A DNA stretch of 61,609 bases from NCBI GenBank assembly GCA_010279815.1, contig QEOQ01000203.1:55146-116754 (forward strand), given 5' to 3'. The translations under genes and the position numbers were made by a program. Source of the DNA: Brachionus plicatilis. Lineage: Eukaryota; Rotifera; Eurotatoria; Ploima; Brachionidae. Below the pieces are notes generated by a model, which worked only from the letters and a program-made list of their open reading frames with translations, did no database searches and was not told the DNA's origin. Positions 32,737-44,155 of this stretch are shown here, piece by piece (the first letter of the stretch is position 1; each line of letters opens with the position of its first letter).

Positions 32737-33123
32737 CCGTAAACCCTTGCGCATAGGCGCAGCAGTTAATACCAGGCCCTACAACTACCGCAATGCGGCT
32801 AATCCCAGTCATTTCATGTAAAAAAAAATTAAAATTGAATTAAAAAGATTTTTCGCGCCTAAGACAGGATCCGGGATTTACCATGTGGTAAACCCAGGAA
32901 TTTGTCGTTTTACCGCACCAAAAACTGATTCATAACCGCGAAAAAAAAAATTGAAATAAGCATTTAAATGCCGGTATAGGTCGATTTTAATTTAAAAGTT
33001 TCGAAACAACCGCATGCGGTAAAATTAAGTTTTTAAGGAAAAAAAAACATTTTTTAAAAAAAGAAAAAAATTTTAAAAAGTTGCCTGGTATTAACTGCTG
33101 CGCCTATGCGCAAGGGTTTACGG
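32737..33123. mobile_element. pogo-like MITE (TA-flanked)
   Basis: Terminal inverted repeats of about 40 bp begin CCGTAAACCCTTGCGCATAG. They run 32737-32777 and, reverse complemented, end at 33123, and each is flanked by TA. The CCGTA..CCCTTGCGC start matches the transposase-bearing element at 20538. The element is 387 bp with no coding capacity. Confidence 0.85.
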
Positions 33124-33413
33124 TATTACTTACTACTAATTTCATGTTATTCATCAATTATTATTTAAAGGTTAATTAAAATATTGTTCAAAATTAAAAA
33201 AGTATTTATCCAGCTTTAGGTATGTCATTAAGATTTTTAAAATGCTGGTTAAAAATTCTAAAAAAATCTCAGTGAGACTGTTACAAAATTGAAGATTGAA
33301 ATTTAAAATTTTATTTAAGTATACCCGTGTTCAAATATCATTAAATGAATTAATTAATTAATTAAAAAAAAAACGAAAAATTTACAACAAATTTTAACAA
33401 AATTATTATGTTT

Positions 33414-33667
33414 TCAATCATTAACTAGACTACAGCTTTCCGATATTTTCATCTGAGTCTCTTTTAATGAATCCATACTAGTATTTTCGTTTTGCAGAAC
33501 TTTGGCAGTAAACACATTATTTTGATAGGAAGTTGCTTCTTGAATCAAAGACGCAAAATTGGCCAACGGCTTTTTGAACTCTTCCATATAATTGTACTGG
33601 TTGAAATGATTTATGCCTGATTGACCTATGCATGGAAATTGTGAATGTAACTGCTGCTGTTGCTGTT

Positions 33668-33698
<31 letters not shown>

Positions 33699-36600
33699 AC
33701 TATTTTGATTTTGAGTTGCATAGAAATTTTGATACGGTTGTGCTTTGTTTTGTAGAAAATCGAATACATGAGATGCATACTTTTGGTTTAGTAAAACCTG
33801 AGAATTTATGCTGTTGTTTGCTTGCTGCTGATTTTGAATCTGCTGAGCTTGCTGAAAATTTGAAAAGTTGGGTGAATATTCCAAAGACTTCCACGGATAC
33901 ATTAATGGCATTAGTTGAAAATTCTGTAGCATTGCCAATTGTGAAGGCGAGCTAGAAGTATTGGATGAAAAATTTGAATTTGATCCGATGTGAGTGTTAA
34001 GTTTCTTTGAAAAAGAATTGTCAAGTTCACAATCGGACACTTCTTTATTTAATTGCTCCGAGTTTTTCTTTTGAAATGCCTGGGAAAGCTTTTGCTTTTT
34101 GGTTGGGTTTTGGTCAGTGGATTTAGACGATTTCTTTTTTTTAGTGTGCTCAGAGGCTTCGTCATTTGAATTTGCCTCTTTTTTAAGCTTAGTTATTTTT
34201 GTTTTCTTTAATTTTGAACTTTCACAATCTGATTCACTTGGCACTTCGTTTTTGATCTGAAATTCCTCTTTATTTTCCTTGTCACTATTTGAAGCGGTTT
34301 CTAGTCTTGTGCCAAGATTCGGTGCTGATTTAATGCTTTCGACCATATTCGTGATTGTCAAGCTTTCGTCAGTGTTCAAATTGTGAGATGAACTCGTTTG
34401 ATTTGAGGATACTGGATTTTTGATATTTGAAAAGCTTTTTGTGGAATTCTCAAGGTTTTCTTTGATTATTGACTCGTTTGCAGACAAGTCAATTTGAAGA
34501 TTGGACTCCTGAGAACTGTCAAGATACTGGTCTTTTTGAGGCGTAGATTTTGCTTCTGGCTTTACTGAGGAATCAAATTGTGAATCTTCATGTTGGCAAA
34601 AAAATTATTTTTTTTTTGGTCATTAGTAGATCAACCTTTAGTCTTGTGAGTCGACTACAAATTAAGGTTCTGTTAAGTTCATTTCAGTTGGTTCTAACTC
34701 TAATAACTTTTGGCCGAAAAGGAATAACGTTATTATTTAAAATTATACATTTTGTAACAATTCTGTTACAGATAAAATAAAAAAAATAATTGTAAAACTA
34801 TCTTGATTAGTCAATTGAATATAAATTTAAATTAGATTATGTTTCAACAAAATTATGCCAATTTTTTGAAAAAAAAACTTGGAAAATTTTTTTTGTACCT
34901 AATTAGGTTCAACTATTTTAGTTAGTACCAAATATTAACTTCAATGAAACCAAAAATTAATTCATTAGAATTAAATATCACTTTATCTATCATCTTTTGA
35001 TAAAATCATACTTGTTTATAATTCTAAGAATGGAAAAATATTAGTTGTAATTGTTGGTTTTGGCAAAAAAACACATCGTTACAGTGCTTTTAATTTAAAT
35101 ATTTGTGATTTCCTCGAAGTTGATTTGAAAACTGAAGGCAATCATAAAAGCGAATGTCAAAAGATAGCAAAGCCAGCTTGAATGAGAAGTGAACCACCCA
35201 AATTATCTGTAATTGATACATTGACAATTGCTCCATCAGTACAACCATCAACATCATCTATACAACCCTATACATCATCAGAACAACTATCAGACTCGTT
35301 AGAACAACCACCACCGTCACAATAAGTATCACAAACAAAAAGGTAAAAATAAAGATGTTATTGTTTAGAGATCAGCTCGATTAGCTAAATAGTATTAAAT
35401 TTGTTTTTTTTTTCCTTAATTTTCTCTAATAAAACTTACAACTTACATCTTACTACTTACAATAATAAAACATTTTTGATAAAATATAAATAAGTACTTA
35501 GTAAAATATAAGCCAAAAAATATGTTTGGCACTGACGGGAAATATATAGATGAAAATTGTATTTGTTATACCTGCAAAACGTATTCAAGAGCATTTTTGC
35601 ACATGCTTTTAAATTCTGATGAAGTAACTGCCTGTCTGCTCATATCTCTTCATAATGTTGCCAATCAAGTATTTTTTATTTATTTGACTAGATGAATTTT
35701 TTTTTCAATTTTCATTAATAGATGAGACTCATGGAAAGAATTCGTGACTCAATTAAAAATGACTGTTTTTCACAATTTGTTAAAAGTTTTATCAGAAAAT
35801 TTTATTCATTCGACATTAATAGAACATCAAATAAAGATCAAATAAAAAATATACCAGATTGGATTATTAATGCTCTAAAATCAGTAAATATTGAAGTATT
35901 GTAAAAAGAATGAATTAAAAAGTTGTTATAAAAAAAATAAAAATAAAAACTTTTAAAAATAATTTATTTTTACTATTAAACTCAACAAAAAATTAGTTTC
36001 GATTTAACTAAGCTTAAAAATTTCTAATTCCAATTAAAAATCGTTTAGCAAAATTTATTTGAAAATTCTACAAAAATCTCAATTATTAAACTAATTTTAT
36101 TTTATTTTTTTTATTAAATATATAATTTAGGTGCAGAGCCCAAGGCACGTTTGAATGGTTCAAAACCTTAGTTTAAACCCTAATGAAAATAGAAATTGTA
36201 AAAATTGAAATTTTAATTTGTAAAAAGGAAAAAATATAAATTAAAATTTTTTTAATTAGAGCTTAGAATATGCAATTGGGTAAATATACTAAATTTATGA
36301 CTAAAATGAACTAAATAAAATTATTTAATTTTAATAAATTTTTTTTAGGTGAAGCCAAATTGTTACAAAATTTAACATTTTAAATAATAACGCCATTCGT
36401 TTTTATTAAAAAGTTTTTAGAGTTATAATGAATTGAAATGAACTTCACAAAGTCACAAGTTTAATTTGTCAACTAAAAATCAACTTTGAGCAGATAGAAG
36501 TCGACTTTTCAAAAGAAAGAAAGAAAACTAGCTTGATTTTAAAAATAACGATCAATTTTTTATATCATATTAATTTATTTAACAGGTGACAATTGAGTTA

Positions 36601-38505
36601 ATATGCAGAGAATTGATTACCTATAACTCAGTACATAAGCCCTAGTTTAATTGTTGAACCCAAATGTTAATTTAATGTCTTAAAGTAATCAATCTTCAGT
36701 TTGTCTTTCAGTTAATAATGAAATTCCTGAATCTGATTTAAAAAAAGCCGAGTGTGTGCTGAGAAAGTTAAAAATCTTGAGATAATTTAGGTTTTTAAAT
36801 ACCATAGTGACTTAAGTTTAATAAATTACTTTTTTTTAATTAAAAAAAAAATTTTATTCGTCAAAAGATTTTTCCTTTTAAAAAACAAGTTTATATGGAA
36901 AAAAACTAATAATTTATTTTTTCATTTATTTCCTTAAATAGAATGAAACAATTTGTTCAAAAAAATGAGTAAAAAAATAAATTAATAGTTTTGAATTAAT
37001 AGATTGATTAAATAATTTATTTTTTTTTTAATTTATTAAACACAAATTAAACATGTGACCGTGAAAAATGATTTGTCTTGTTGTTAAATTTAAAAATAAT
37101 TAAAAGAATAAGGAATAGATAATTTTCTAAAAACGACTATTTTTAAAAGATATGAAAATTATTTTTCTGTTTCAAATTCGAAAAGAATTAAAAGTCGATT
37201 TAAGTCGAGTCGAGTCGACTCACAAAATACTGCTAAATTTATATTTATTTACAAAAAAAAAATTACCTGTCATTTGATTTTCGTTAAGCTGCACTTTTGG
37301 TGGAAAATTTTCAACGCCATTGTCATTTTCATTTTTAATGGGTGCATTTTTGGGCAAATTTGAAAGTGCAAAAATTTCATCGACTTTTCTCTCTGAATTG
37401 TTATCGATTGGAGTCAAAACATTTAGGCCACTTTGACTTATCTTGTCCAAGTCGTTAGTCATTTTTTGGTCATTTATCCTATAAAATAGCCTCATTGGAG
37501 CTGTCTAAAAATTCTTGTTAGACTAATTCAATTAAAGAAAAAAATGTGACAAACTTACGCGTCTCCATGCGTAAATATAGGAAACGTCCAATAAAGTTAT
37601 ATCTTTGCTTAATGGTTTGTCATCGTACATTACATCAAGCTTATTGATAACAAAATTTAATATCTACGTAGCTTTTGATTGTTTTTTGAATAAAAAAGTT
37701 ACATTTTTGGTAGTTGACAAATCAAATTTTATGGATATAAATTTTTTCAACAATTGAATTGACAAAGTGGCTGGGCATTGCAAGTAAATCTTAGAACTAG
37801 GTGGATCCAATTCTTTGTAACGAGCAGATTCACAAACATCAGCCAGACCAGTATCGCTGTATTCAATCGACAAACTAATGTCTGTGTATTTATCTATTAC
37901 AAATATGTCATCGTCGAGCTCACCGACCGCTTCTTTGTCAAAAATTTTCTTTTTTTTCAAGACTGTAAGCGATCAGAACAACAAAAAAATCAGTCAAATG
38001 AGTAATTGTCTAAAATTACTTACATTTAAGAGCTTTAGGATGAGTTAAGTAAAATTGTCTTCGCCTCTTCATTTCCTCTTAAAACAAAATCGAATTTTTG
38101 AGCATTTTTTTTTTTACTTTTTATTGAGGTTACTTTTAAACAATTCGGGCACTATTTTATATACAATACATTGAAGATTTACATCTGGTCTTTAGTTGAA
38201 AATTTTGGTGAAAATTTTTAATAATTTGCAGAATAAATTTACTTCAAAAAAAGATTCATTCGATCTTTGATTATATTAATTTTACATACAGGGCAACATT
38301 CTTTTCGCTTAATGTACTTAATGATACAGGATTTGCAGACTAAAACAAACATGATAAAAAAAAATTGGTTATTTGGGCTATGAAAAAAGTTACAGCTATG
38401 CAGACATTCATTTATTGTGTACGAATCGATTAGGTATCCTTTACACAAAGGACACACCAAATAGGAATTGACTTGGCCAATTTTTAAAGATAACGTTCGA
38501 TGCAT
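33414..38505 (-). CDS. Polycomb group RING finger protein (PCGF/Bmi1/Psc-like)
   Basis: Eight exons join with matching phases: 38505-38394, 38339-38243, 38189-38134, 38077-38024, 37962-37703, 37639-37559, 37504-37267, 34585-33414, giving 689 aa. The N-terminal RING is complete (VCPLCKG, ECLHSFCKSCIIKYIKRKECCPVC), reconstructed across the first intron. It is followed by LQCIVYKIVPELFK and the KEMKRRRQFYLTHP helix. Exons 5-7 encode the RAWUL ubiquitin-like domain (SLSIEY, LQCPATLSIQLLKKFI, LDVMYDDKPLSKDITLLDVS, YIYAWRRTAPMRLFYRI). Such proteins pair with RING1 in Polycomb repressive complex 1, which ubiquitinates histone H2A in the nucleus. The last exon adds a roughly 390-residue disordered tail rich in Ser/Asn/Lys, with His6 and Gln10 runs. 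The protein is therefore about twice the length of vertebrate BMI1 and resembles insect Psc/Su(z)2 in plan. Intron 7 (34586-37266) holds a duplicated piece of QTRT1. Paralogue assignment (PCGF2/4 or another) is open. Confidence 0.92.
34990..35325 (+). pseudogene. Unrecognised coding remnant in the PCGF intron
   Basis: The plus strand reads SFDKIILVYNSKNGKILVVI, VGFGKKTHRYSAFNLNICDF and SECQKIAKPA to a stop near 35180. In the same frame it resumes with SEPPKLSVIDTLTIAPSVQP and a Ser/Gln/Pro-rich stretch ending PPPSQ stop. The residue mix is unlike random AT-rich translation, so I take it as an old gene or transposon fragment. It lies just upstream of the duplicated QTRT1 piece, with the same orientation, and may have travelled with other material. 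Function unknown. Confidence 0.35.
35515..36125 (+). pseudogene. Partial duplicate of QTRT1 (last two exons and 3' flank)
   Basis: Positions 35522-35668 and 35722-35904 repeat the zinc-binding C-terminal exons of the QTRT1 gene at 47001-47434, in inverted orientation. The intervening intron is included, so it is a DNA-level copy and not a retrocopy. The exon frames are intact, with about seven amino-acid differences in roughly 107 residues. The CxCxxC…H zinc motif (CICYTC) is kept. The copy continues through the 3' flank to about 36125, matching 46270-46373, and there lacks the 510-bp MITE present at the original locus. Having no N-terminal catalytic domain, it cannot make an active enzyme. 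It lies antisense within intron 7 of the PCGF gene. Confidence 0.92.
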
Positions 38506-41500
38506 TGTTCAATTTATCTAGTTTCCATTTTTTTGTAGTTGTTGTGTCAAGTAGAAAATTTTCGAAGATAATCCTTGTAAAAATTTATTTATTGATTTTT
38601 AGAACGAAAATATTGAGTTTTTTTTTTGCTTTAGATGGTCGGCTAGTATATTTTTTTGTCCTTGTTAAATAAACATCCATGTATCTACATCTATATTACA
38701 ATTTTAAGTTAATTTAACTAGGAATATGTTAAACATGTTAATTTATGATTTTGTTTTCAATTTAGACATTCAATCATGTCTGCTGAATTGGCCATTTCAA
38801 AACAAATATATTATGGACGTTAGAAACAAAATTGTTATGTTTTTTATGCACATTTTATTAAATAAAAAAAACGATCAAAATTAAATAAATTCGAATAAAA
38901 TTTGTGATTTTCATTTATGCTAAATTTTATTATTTTATCATAAAGACCATAGTTATAGATAAAAATAGTTAAAATGGAAAAAAAATACTAGATTAGTTAC
39001 AATTCCAATAAAATAAATATTTTTTAGTATAATGTAATTATTTCATGAATTTATTAATTGATTAAAAAAAAATTTAATATAGACGAAAGCATTTTTATTC
39101 TTCTCTATAATTCAGCAATCGACTGTCGTCAACAACCAAATTTTCAAAAGGAGAAGAATCTTGGTCTAGATTATATTTCCGGGAATTTAAAAAACCTACT
39201 TAGAATTAAATGAAAATTTCTATTTGAGGATTTGTGGTTTTTAAAAATAAAAAGTATTCAGGCTTTTTTTTTATTTGCTTTAAATTATTTTAAAGCATTG
39301 TTGAATTAAGCTCATTGTTTTTTTTTTTGAAAATACTTTTGGTCGATATCGTGGTGATTTTTCTTCTTTAAGTCATTAAGTTTATCCTGGTTTATCTTCT
39401 TTTTAAGAAAAAAATCTTCAGTTGCTAGAATTGTAAAAAAAATATGCGGCTTTTAAAATAATTATTACTCATAAGTCATTTTATTTAATCATTTAACTGG
39501 ATATCAAATTAAAGAGTAATTTTTTTAGATTTTTTTTTTTCAAATTAGACTTTTTAATTAATTAAAATCATGAATAATTGTTTTCTGTTTAAATATTATT
39601 TTTTTTTCTTTTTTTTTAGTTTTTCATGAATTTATTAGAAAAAATTATCATTAAGTATAAAAAGTCATATAGAATAATGATTAAATAATTAAATTCTCAC
39701 TGTTTATGAGACAATAAATTAAGCTTGGATAAAAATTTTGTGATCAAATTAATTAAAATACACTTTTTTTTTATAAAAGATTATTTTCTAATTAATAAAA
39801 TTTGTTGAAATTTTTGTTAAGTTTTTCACTTATTTAACAATTTAATATCATATCGATTTTTTTTTTATATTGAAAATAATTTTCTTTTAAAACCTAAAAT
39901 TCTTAAGATTTGAGATTTATTATTTATTGAAAAAAACAATTAGGTTCTCCTTAATTGACTCAAATGATAAAAAATCTAAGACTCTGGGTTATTTTAGTCA
40001 AAAAATTAAAAAATTTATCTTAAAATTTAAAAAATGAGATAATTAAAATAAGATAAGTGTATATTAATTAAAATTAAAAAAAGTAATTTCAGATACAAAA
40101 GACACTAAATTTAAAAAATAGATATTCTCTTTGACATTGTCTCTAAAAAAGCTTCACATTCTTTGAAGTTATTATTCTAAGTTAAGTTTTTTGCTTTCAA
40201 AAATTGTTGGAACTGTAAGAAAATTAGCAAAATTTTACACATTAGGATTTTTTAATAATTAGTCTTAGAAGACTTTGAGATAAAATTTAATTTCATTAAA
40301 TGAAAATGGGTAGAAAATTATGATTTAAACCAAATCTAGCTAAAGAAAGTCTAATGTTTCTTTTTCAATCGATTGAAGATTTTCATTAATAGCATTTCAA
40401 ATATTTAGGTTTTATTTTGCTTAATTTCTAAAAATTGGTCCATCCACATTTTCTTTTGTTTTTGACTATTATATTAGATATTTAAATGTGTTTCAATAAC
40501 TTTGCTATGGAATTCAATTTTAAAATGTAATCTTTTCTTTTTTAGTTATTTTATAGAAATATATAATTCATGAAATAAGATTTAATCGCTTTATTTGTTG
40601 CATCGTGCTATATTTAAAGTTTCTAAAGTTGGTAATTTTTTTTTATTGCCTCATTCAAGTTGGCAAGTAAGCAAGTATTTGGATCACATAAATTTTTTTC
40701 TGAATTAGCTTTAATTGTTAGTAAATGGAAAGAAATTTCTGAATTCACTTTAGAAAAAAAAAAAACTTACTAAGCATAATTTTTTGCAAATTCATAAAAA
40801 ACATAAATACATGTGTTAGTGAACAAACTTTTAAGTATATGTAACAAAAAATGGATGTTAAGAAAACATGCCAACAAAAAATTCTATTTGAAGCAAATTT
40901 CAGATAAACCAATTTTGTTTTTTCTAGCACAAGTCGTTGTTATTTTATATTTTATCTAATCTAAATATCTTCAAATTAATTTAACAATCTTGGTCTTATC
41001 TATTAAAGAAAATAATAATTCATGATCATGCTCAAGACATACTAGTCATCAAATATTTTGTTTCATTTTGATTCACACTTTAAAATAGTGACAAAAGCTT
41101 TAATTTTTTTTTATAACCGGTTTTTTCGTTTCTCTTAAAAAGATTATAGCACTTTTAATATTTAAAATATTTTGAAATTAAGAAATTCCTATAAATATTA
41201 ACACGAACTTTTTATTTCAAATAAAATTTAAGATTCAAGTTCTTTTTTTTCAAATAAAATAAAGTAAAAAAAAAATTTATCTCATTTTAAATTATAATAA
41301 CTGATAAAACATAATTCTTTTTTAGCATAATTAAGTTAGACTTGGTGCTTGAGCTTTCTTTAAATACAATTCTAGATTCATTTTGACGATTTTTATCATT
41401 TAAGTTAAAGAATTATGTTTGATTTGAAAATTTCTTCTTATTCCTTTAATCTAAATCAAAGAGAAACTTAACCAACAACAACAAAAAAAGTATGAACCAA

Positions 41501-41857
41501 TTTAAAATAAAATGACATGGTTTTGAAAAATTTATTCTTAAAATAAAAAATTTTAAACGTTTTTTAGATAGAATATTTTTAGTTTCGTTAATCGCACGGT
41601 ACCTTTGTGCACGGTACTAAGTAACCAGCCTAAACATAAATAAATTGATTTTTCTGTTCGTGAAAGCAAAGTCCTGGTTGTCAATTTCTGCCAAAGTTTA
41701 TTAAACAAAGTTTATTTTAATTTTTGGAATAAAACAGGCAAAAAGTAATAGAAACAAATTTTCTAAAATAAAAAAATATTTTTTTAAAAAATTTTTTTGT
41801 ATTTAAAAGACGCGCGTTTATAGACACTTTGAAAAATTAGCTTTTGACATCAGCTCA
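38506..41857. other. AT-rich region between PCGF and ornithine decarboxylase
   Basis: No complete gene is recognised. Two minus-strand stretches look like exons. One is about 39425-39330 (after an AG acceptor: TEDFFLKKKINQDKLNDLKK, NHHDIDQK, then a gtattt donor). The other is about 39190-39098 (FLNSRKYNLDQDSSPFENLV, VDDSRLLNYREE, stop). Their splice phases as I read them do not agree with each other, and I found no upstream partners, so they are not assembled into a gene. The rest is low-complexity. Confidence 0.35.
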
Positions 41858-43539
41858 ATGAAAGAGAATTTAAATCAAGAAATTTTAGATTTAAGAATAT
41901 TTGAGAATCCAATTAATCCTATAGATTTAATAAAAAGCATAACATCATCAGATCTAGTAAGACCTAATAAAATGTTCAATTAAAATGTATTTAATCAATT
42001 TATCAGAATGTTGAAAATGATCCATTCTACATTGTTGATTTGGAAGACATTTGCAACAAGCACATAAATTGGATTACCAAATTGCCAAGAGTTGAACCTC
42101 ACTATGCAGTGAAATGCAACACCGATTCGATCATACTAAAACTTTTGGCATTTTTGGGGGCTGGTTTCGATTGTGCGAGTAAGAACGAGATCCAAACAAT
42201 TCTTGACTTAGGTGTTGCTCCACACCGCATCATTTTTGCCAACCCGTGCAAACAAGCTTCATTTATAAAGTATGCAAACAAAGTAGGAGTCAATTTGATG
42301 ACATTCGATAATGAAAACGAGTTGTACAAGATCAAGCAACACCATCCAAATGCTAAATGCGTTCTGAGAATAATAACTGATGACAAGGATGCTATTTGCC
42401 GTTTTAGCATGAAATTTGGTGCCGACATGGACTCGTCATTGAAGCTAATCGAGTTGGCTTACAAGCTCGATTTGGACTTGTGCGGAGTAAGTTTTCATGT
42501 GGGAAGTGGACAGATGTCACCGGAAGCGTTTAGTGAATCTATTCAAAATGCTAGAAAACTTTTTGATTATGCACGCGAAAAATTTGACATTCGAATGCAT
42601 TTGCTGGACCTTGGAGGAGGTTTTCCTGGATCATCTGATTCAAATGATTTGTTTGATTTAATATCTAGGCAAATAAACAAGTCACTTGATCAATTTTTTC
42701 CAGCCGAAGAATTTGAAAATTTAAATTCGCTGAATGACGAAGAGTGCAAATTAAAAATTATCGCCGAGCCAGGCAGATACTATGCATGTTCTGCCTTTAC
42801 TCTATGCGTGAACATAATAGCAAAGAGAGTAATGAATCAAAGTGAGCAGCAAAAGAGTCAAGATGGTCACGATCTGGAGCAAAAATTTCTCCAACCAAAT
42901 CCTCATCCATCCTTGACCATTCAAACAGCAAACAAAACACGATGCATTGAATCAGTGTCATGCATTGATCAAAACAAATCGATCATGTACTACATAAATG
43001 ATGGCGTGTACGCTTCATTTAACTGTTTGTTCTACGATCATTCAGAATGTTTTCCTATCTTGCTAAAAGACAATGTGGACGATGCTGTTTTCTACAAATC
43101 ATCTATTTGGGGTCCGACATGCGATGGTTTGGACTTGGTGTGCAAGGAAATCTATGTTCCGGAGCTAGAGACAAATGAGTTTATGGTATTCAAGGACATG
43201 GGAGCTTATACCATTTCAGGAGCTGTTGCCTTCAATGGAATTCCGTTGCCCAAGTCTATTTACACAGTTTCGACATCGTGGAAAACCATAGAAGCTGCTT
43301 TCAGCAATAATCTAGAAGAAATGATACCGTTTGCCAATAATACATCATGTCACGCATCAGCTGGCATTAAGTTTCCAAAATCACTAAATGAAACAAGTGA
43401 AGCATGCAAAATTGGTGCTAAAGAAATTAAGACTAACTATGTAACTGGCTCTTCAATCAAGTCAACGTCAATAAATGAAATACATGAAGAAATGAACATT
43501 TCAGAAAACAAAAAAGTAGACTGTGCCATTACATGCTGA
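41858..43539 (+). CDS. ODC1: Ornithine decarboxylase
   Basis: Exons 41858-41956 and 42007-43539 join in phase 0, giving 543 aa. The 50-nt intron is gtaag…tatcag. The enzyme is the cytosolic PLP-dependent decarboxylase that converts ornithine to putrescine, the first step of polyamine synthesis. Visible family motifs are PHYAVKCN (PLP-binding lysine, near residue 68), FHVGSGQM, LDLGGGFPG, AEPGRYY (PLP phosphate), WGPTCDGLD (substrate Cys, near residue 401) and DMGAYT. The PLP lysine and active Cys argue against an antizyme inhibitor. The protein is longer than vertebrate ODC (461 aa), through a linker of about 30 residues after AKRVMNQ and a C-terminal extension of about 80 residues rich in Ser/Lys/Glu. 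Only the first exon boundary is inferred; it supplies the expected N terminus and a good ATG. An AATAAA lies about 50 bp past the stop. Confidence 0.95.
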
Positions 43540-44155
43540 ACAGTGCTCGCATATTCAAAAAAAAATTTTTAAATTCACATTTTATTCAAAATACAATAAA
43601 TTCATATTATGGACTGCAGTTTTTTTCTAAATAGTAAACAACAAACATTAATCAAACAGTAGAAAACAGAATAAATTTTACACATATTAATTTTGTTTTT
43701 AAAATTTTTTTTTTTTTCCTTTGGATACTTAAAATAACCAATAGTTGTAAACAAAAATTGGCCTTGCGAAATTCCCTCAAAACAAATATCAATGTGAATT
43801 TAAATATTTGATTGATTTGAATAGAAAATTTAGGTAAATAAAGATATGAAATTTTTGAGGATTTTTTTTATCGTTTATTTTATTCTTTAATAATTCTTCC
43901 ATTATAAAATATTTGTTATATTAAATATTAGGTAATTTTAGACTTTATACTAATAACATAATAAGCCATAACAAATCACAGTTGCCAAGCTACTGCAATG
44001 CTTTTGTTTGTTCACCTATTATGCAAAAATTGTTACCCTAACAACCCAATGGTAAATGTTGAACAAAAGTATTTACTCTATTTTTAAAATAAATTCTCTT
44101 TCTTTCTCTCTATTTTCTCTAATGGTTTTTATTCAAATATGAAAAGTAGACTCAA

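Noticed and set aside
33632..33955. Plus-strand frame with Ala and Asp runs
   Set aside because: It is the complement of the Gln/His codon repeat in the PCGF last exon.
35722..35904. A second active QTRT1 gene
   Set aside because: Only the last two exons are present. All catalytic residues in the N-terminal barrel are missing.
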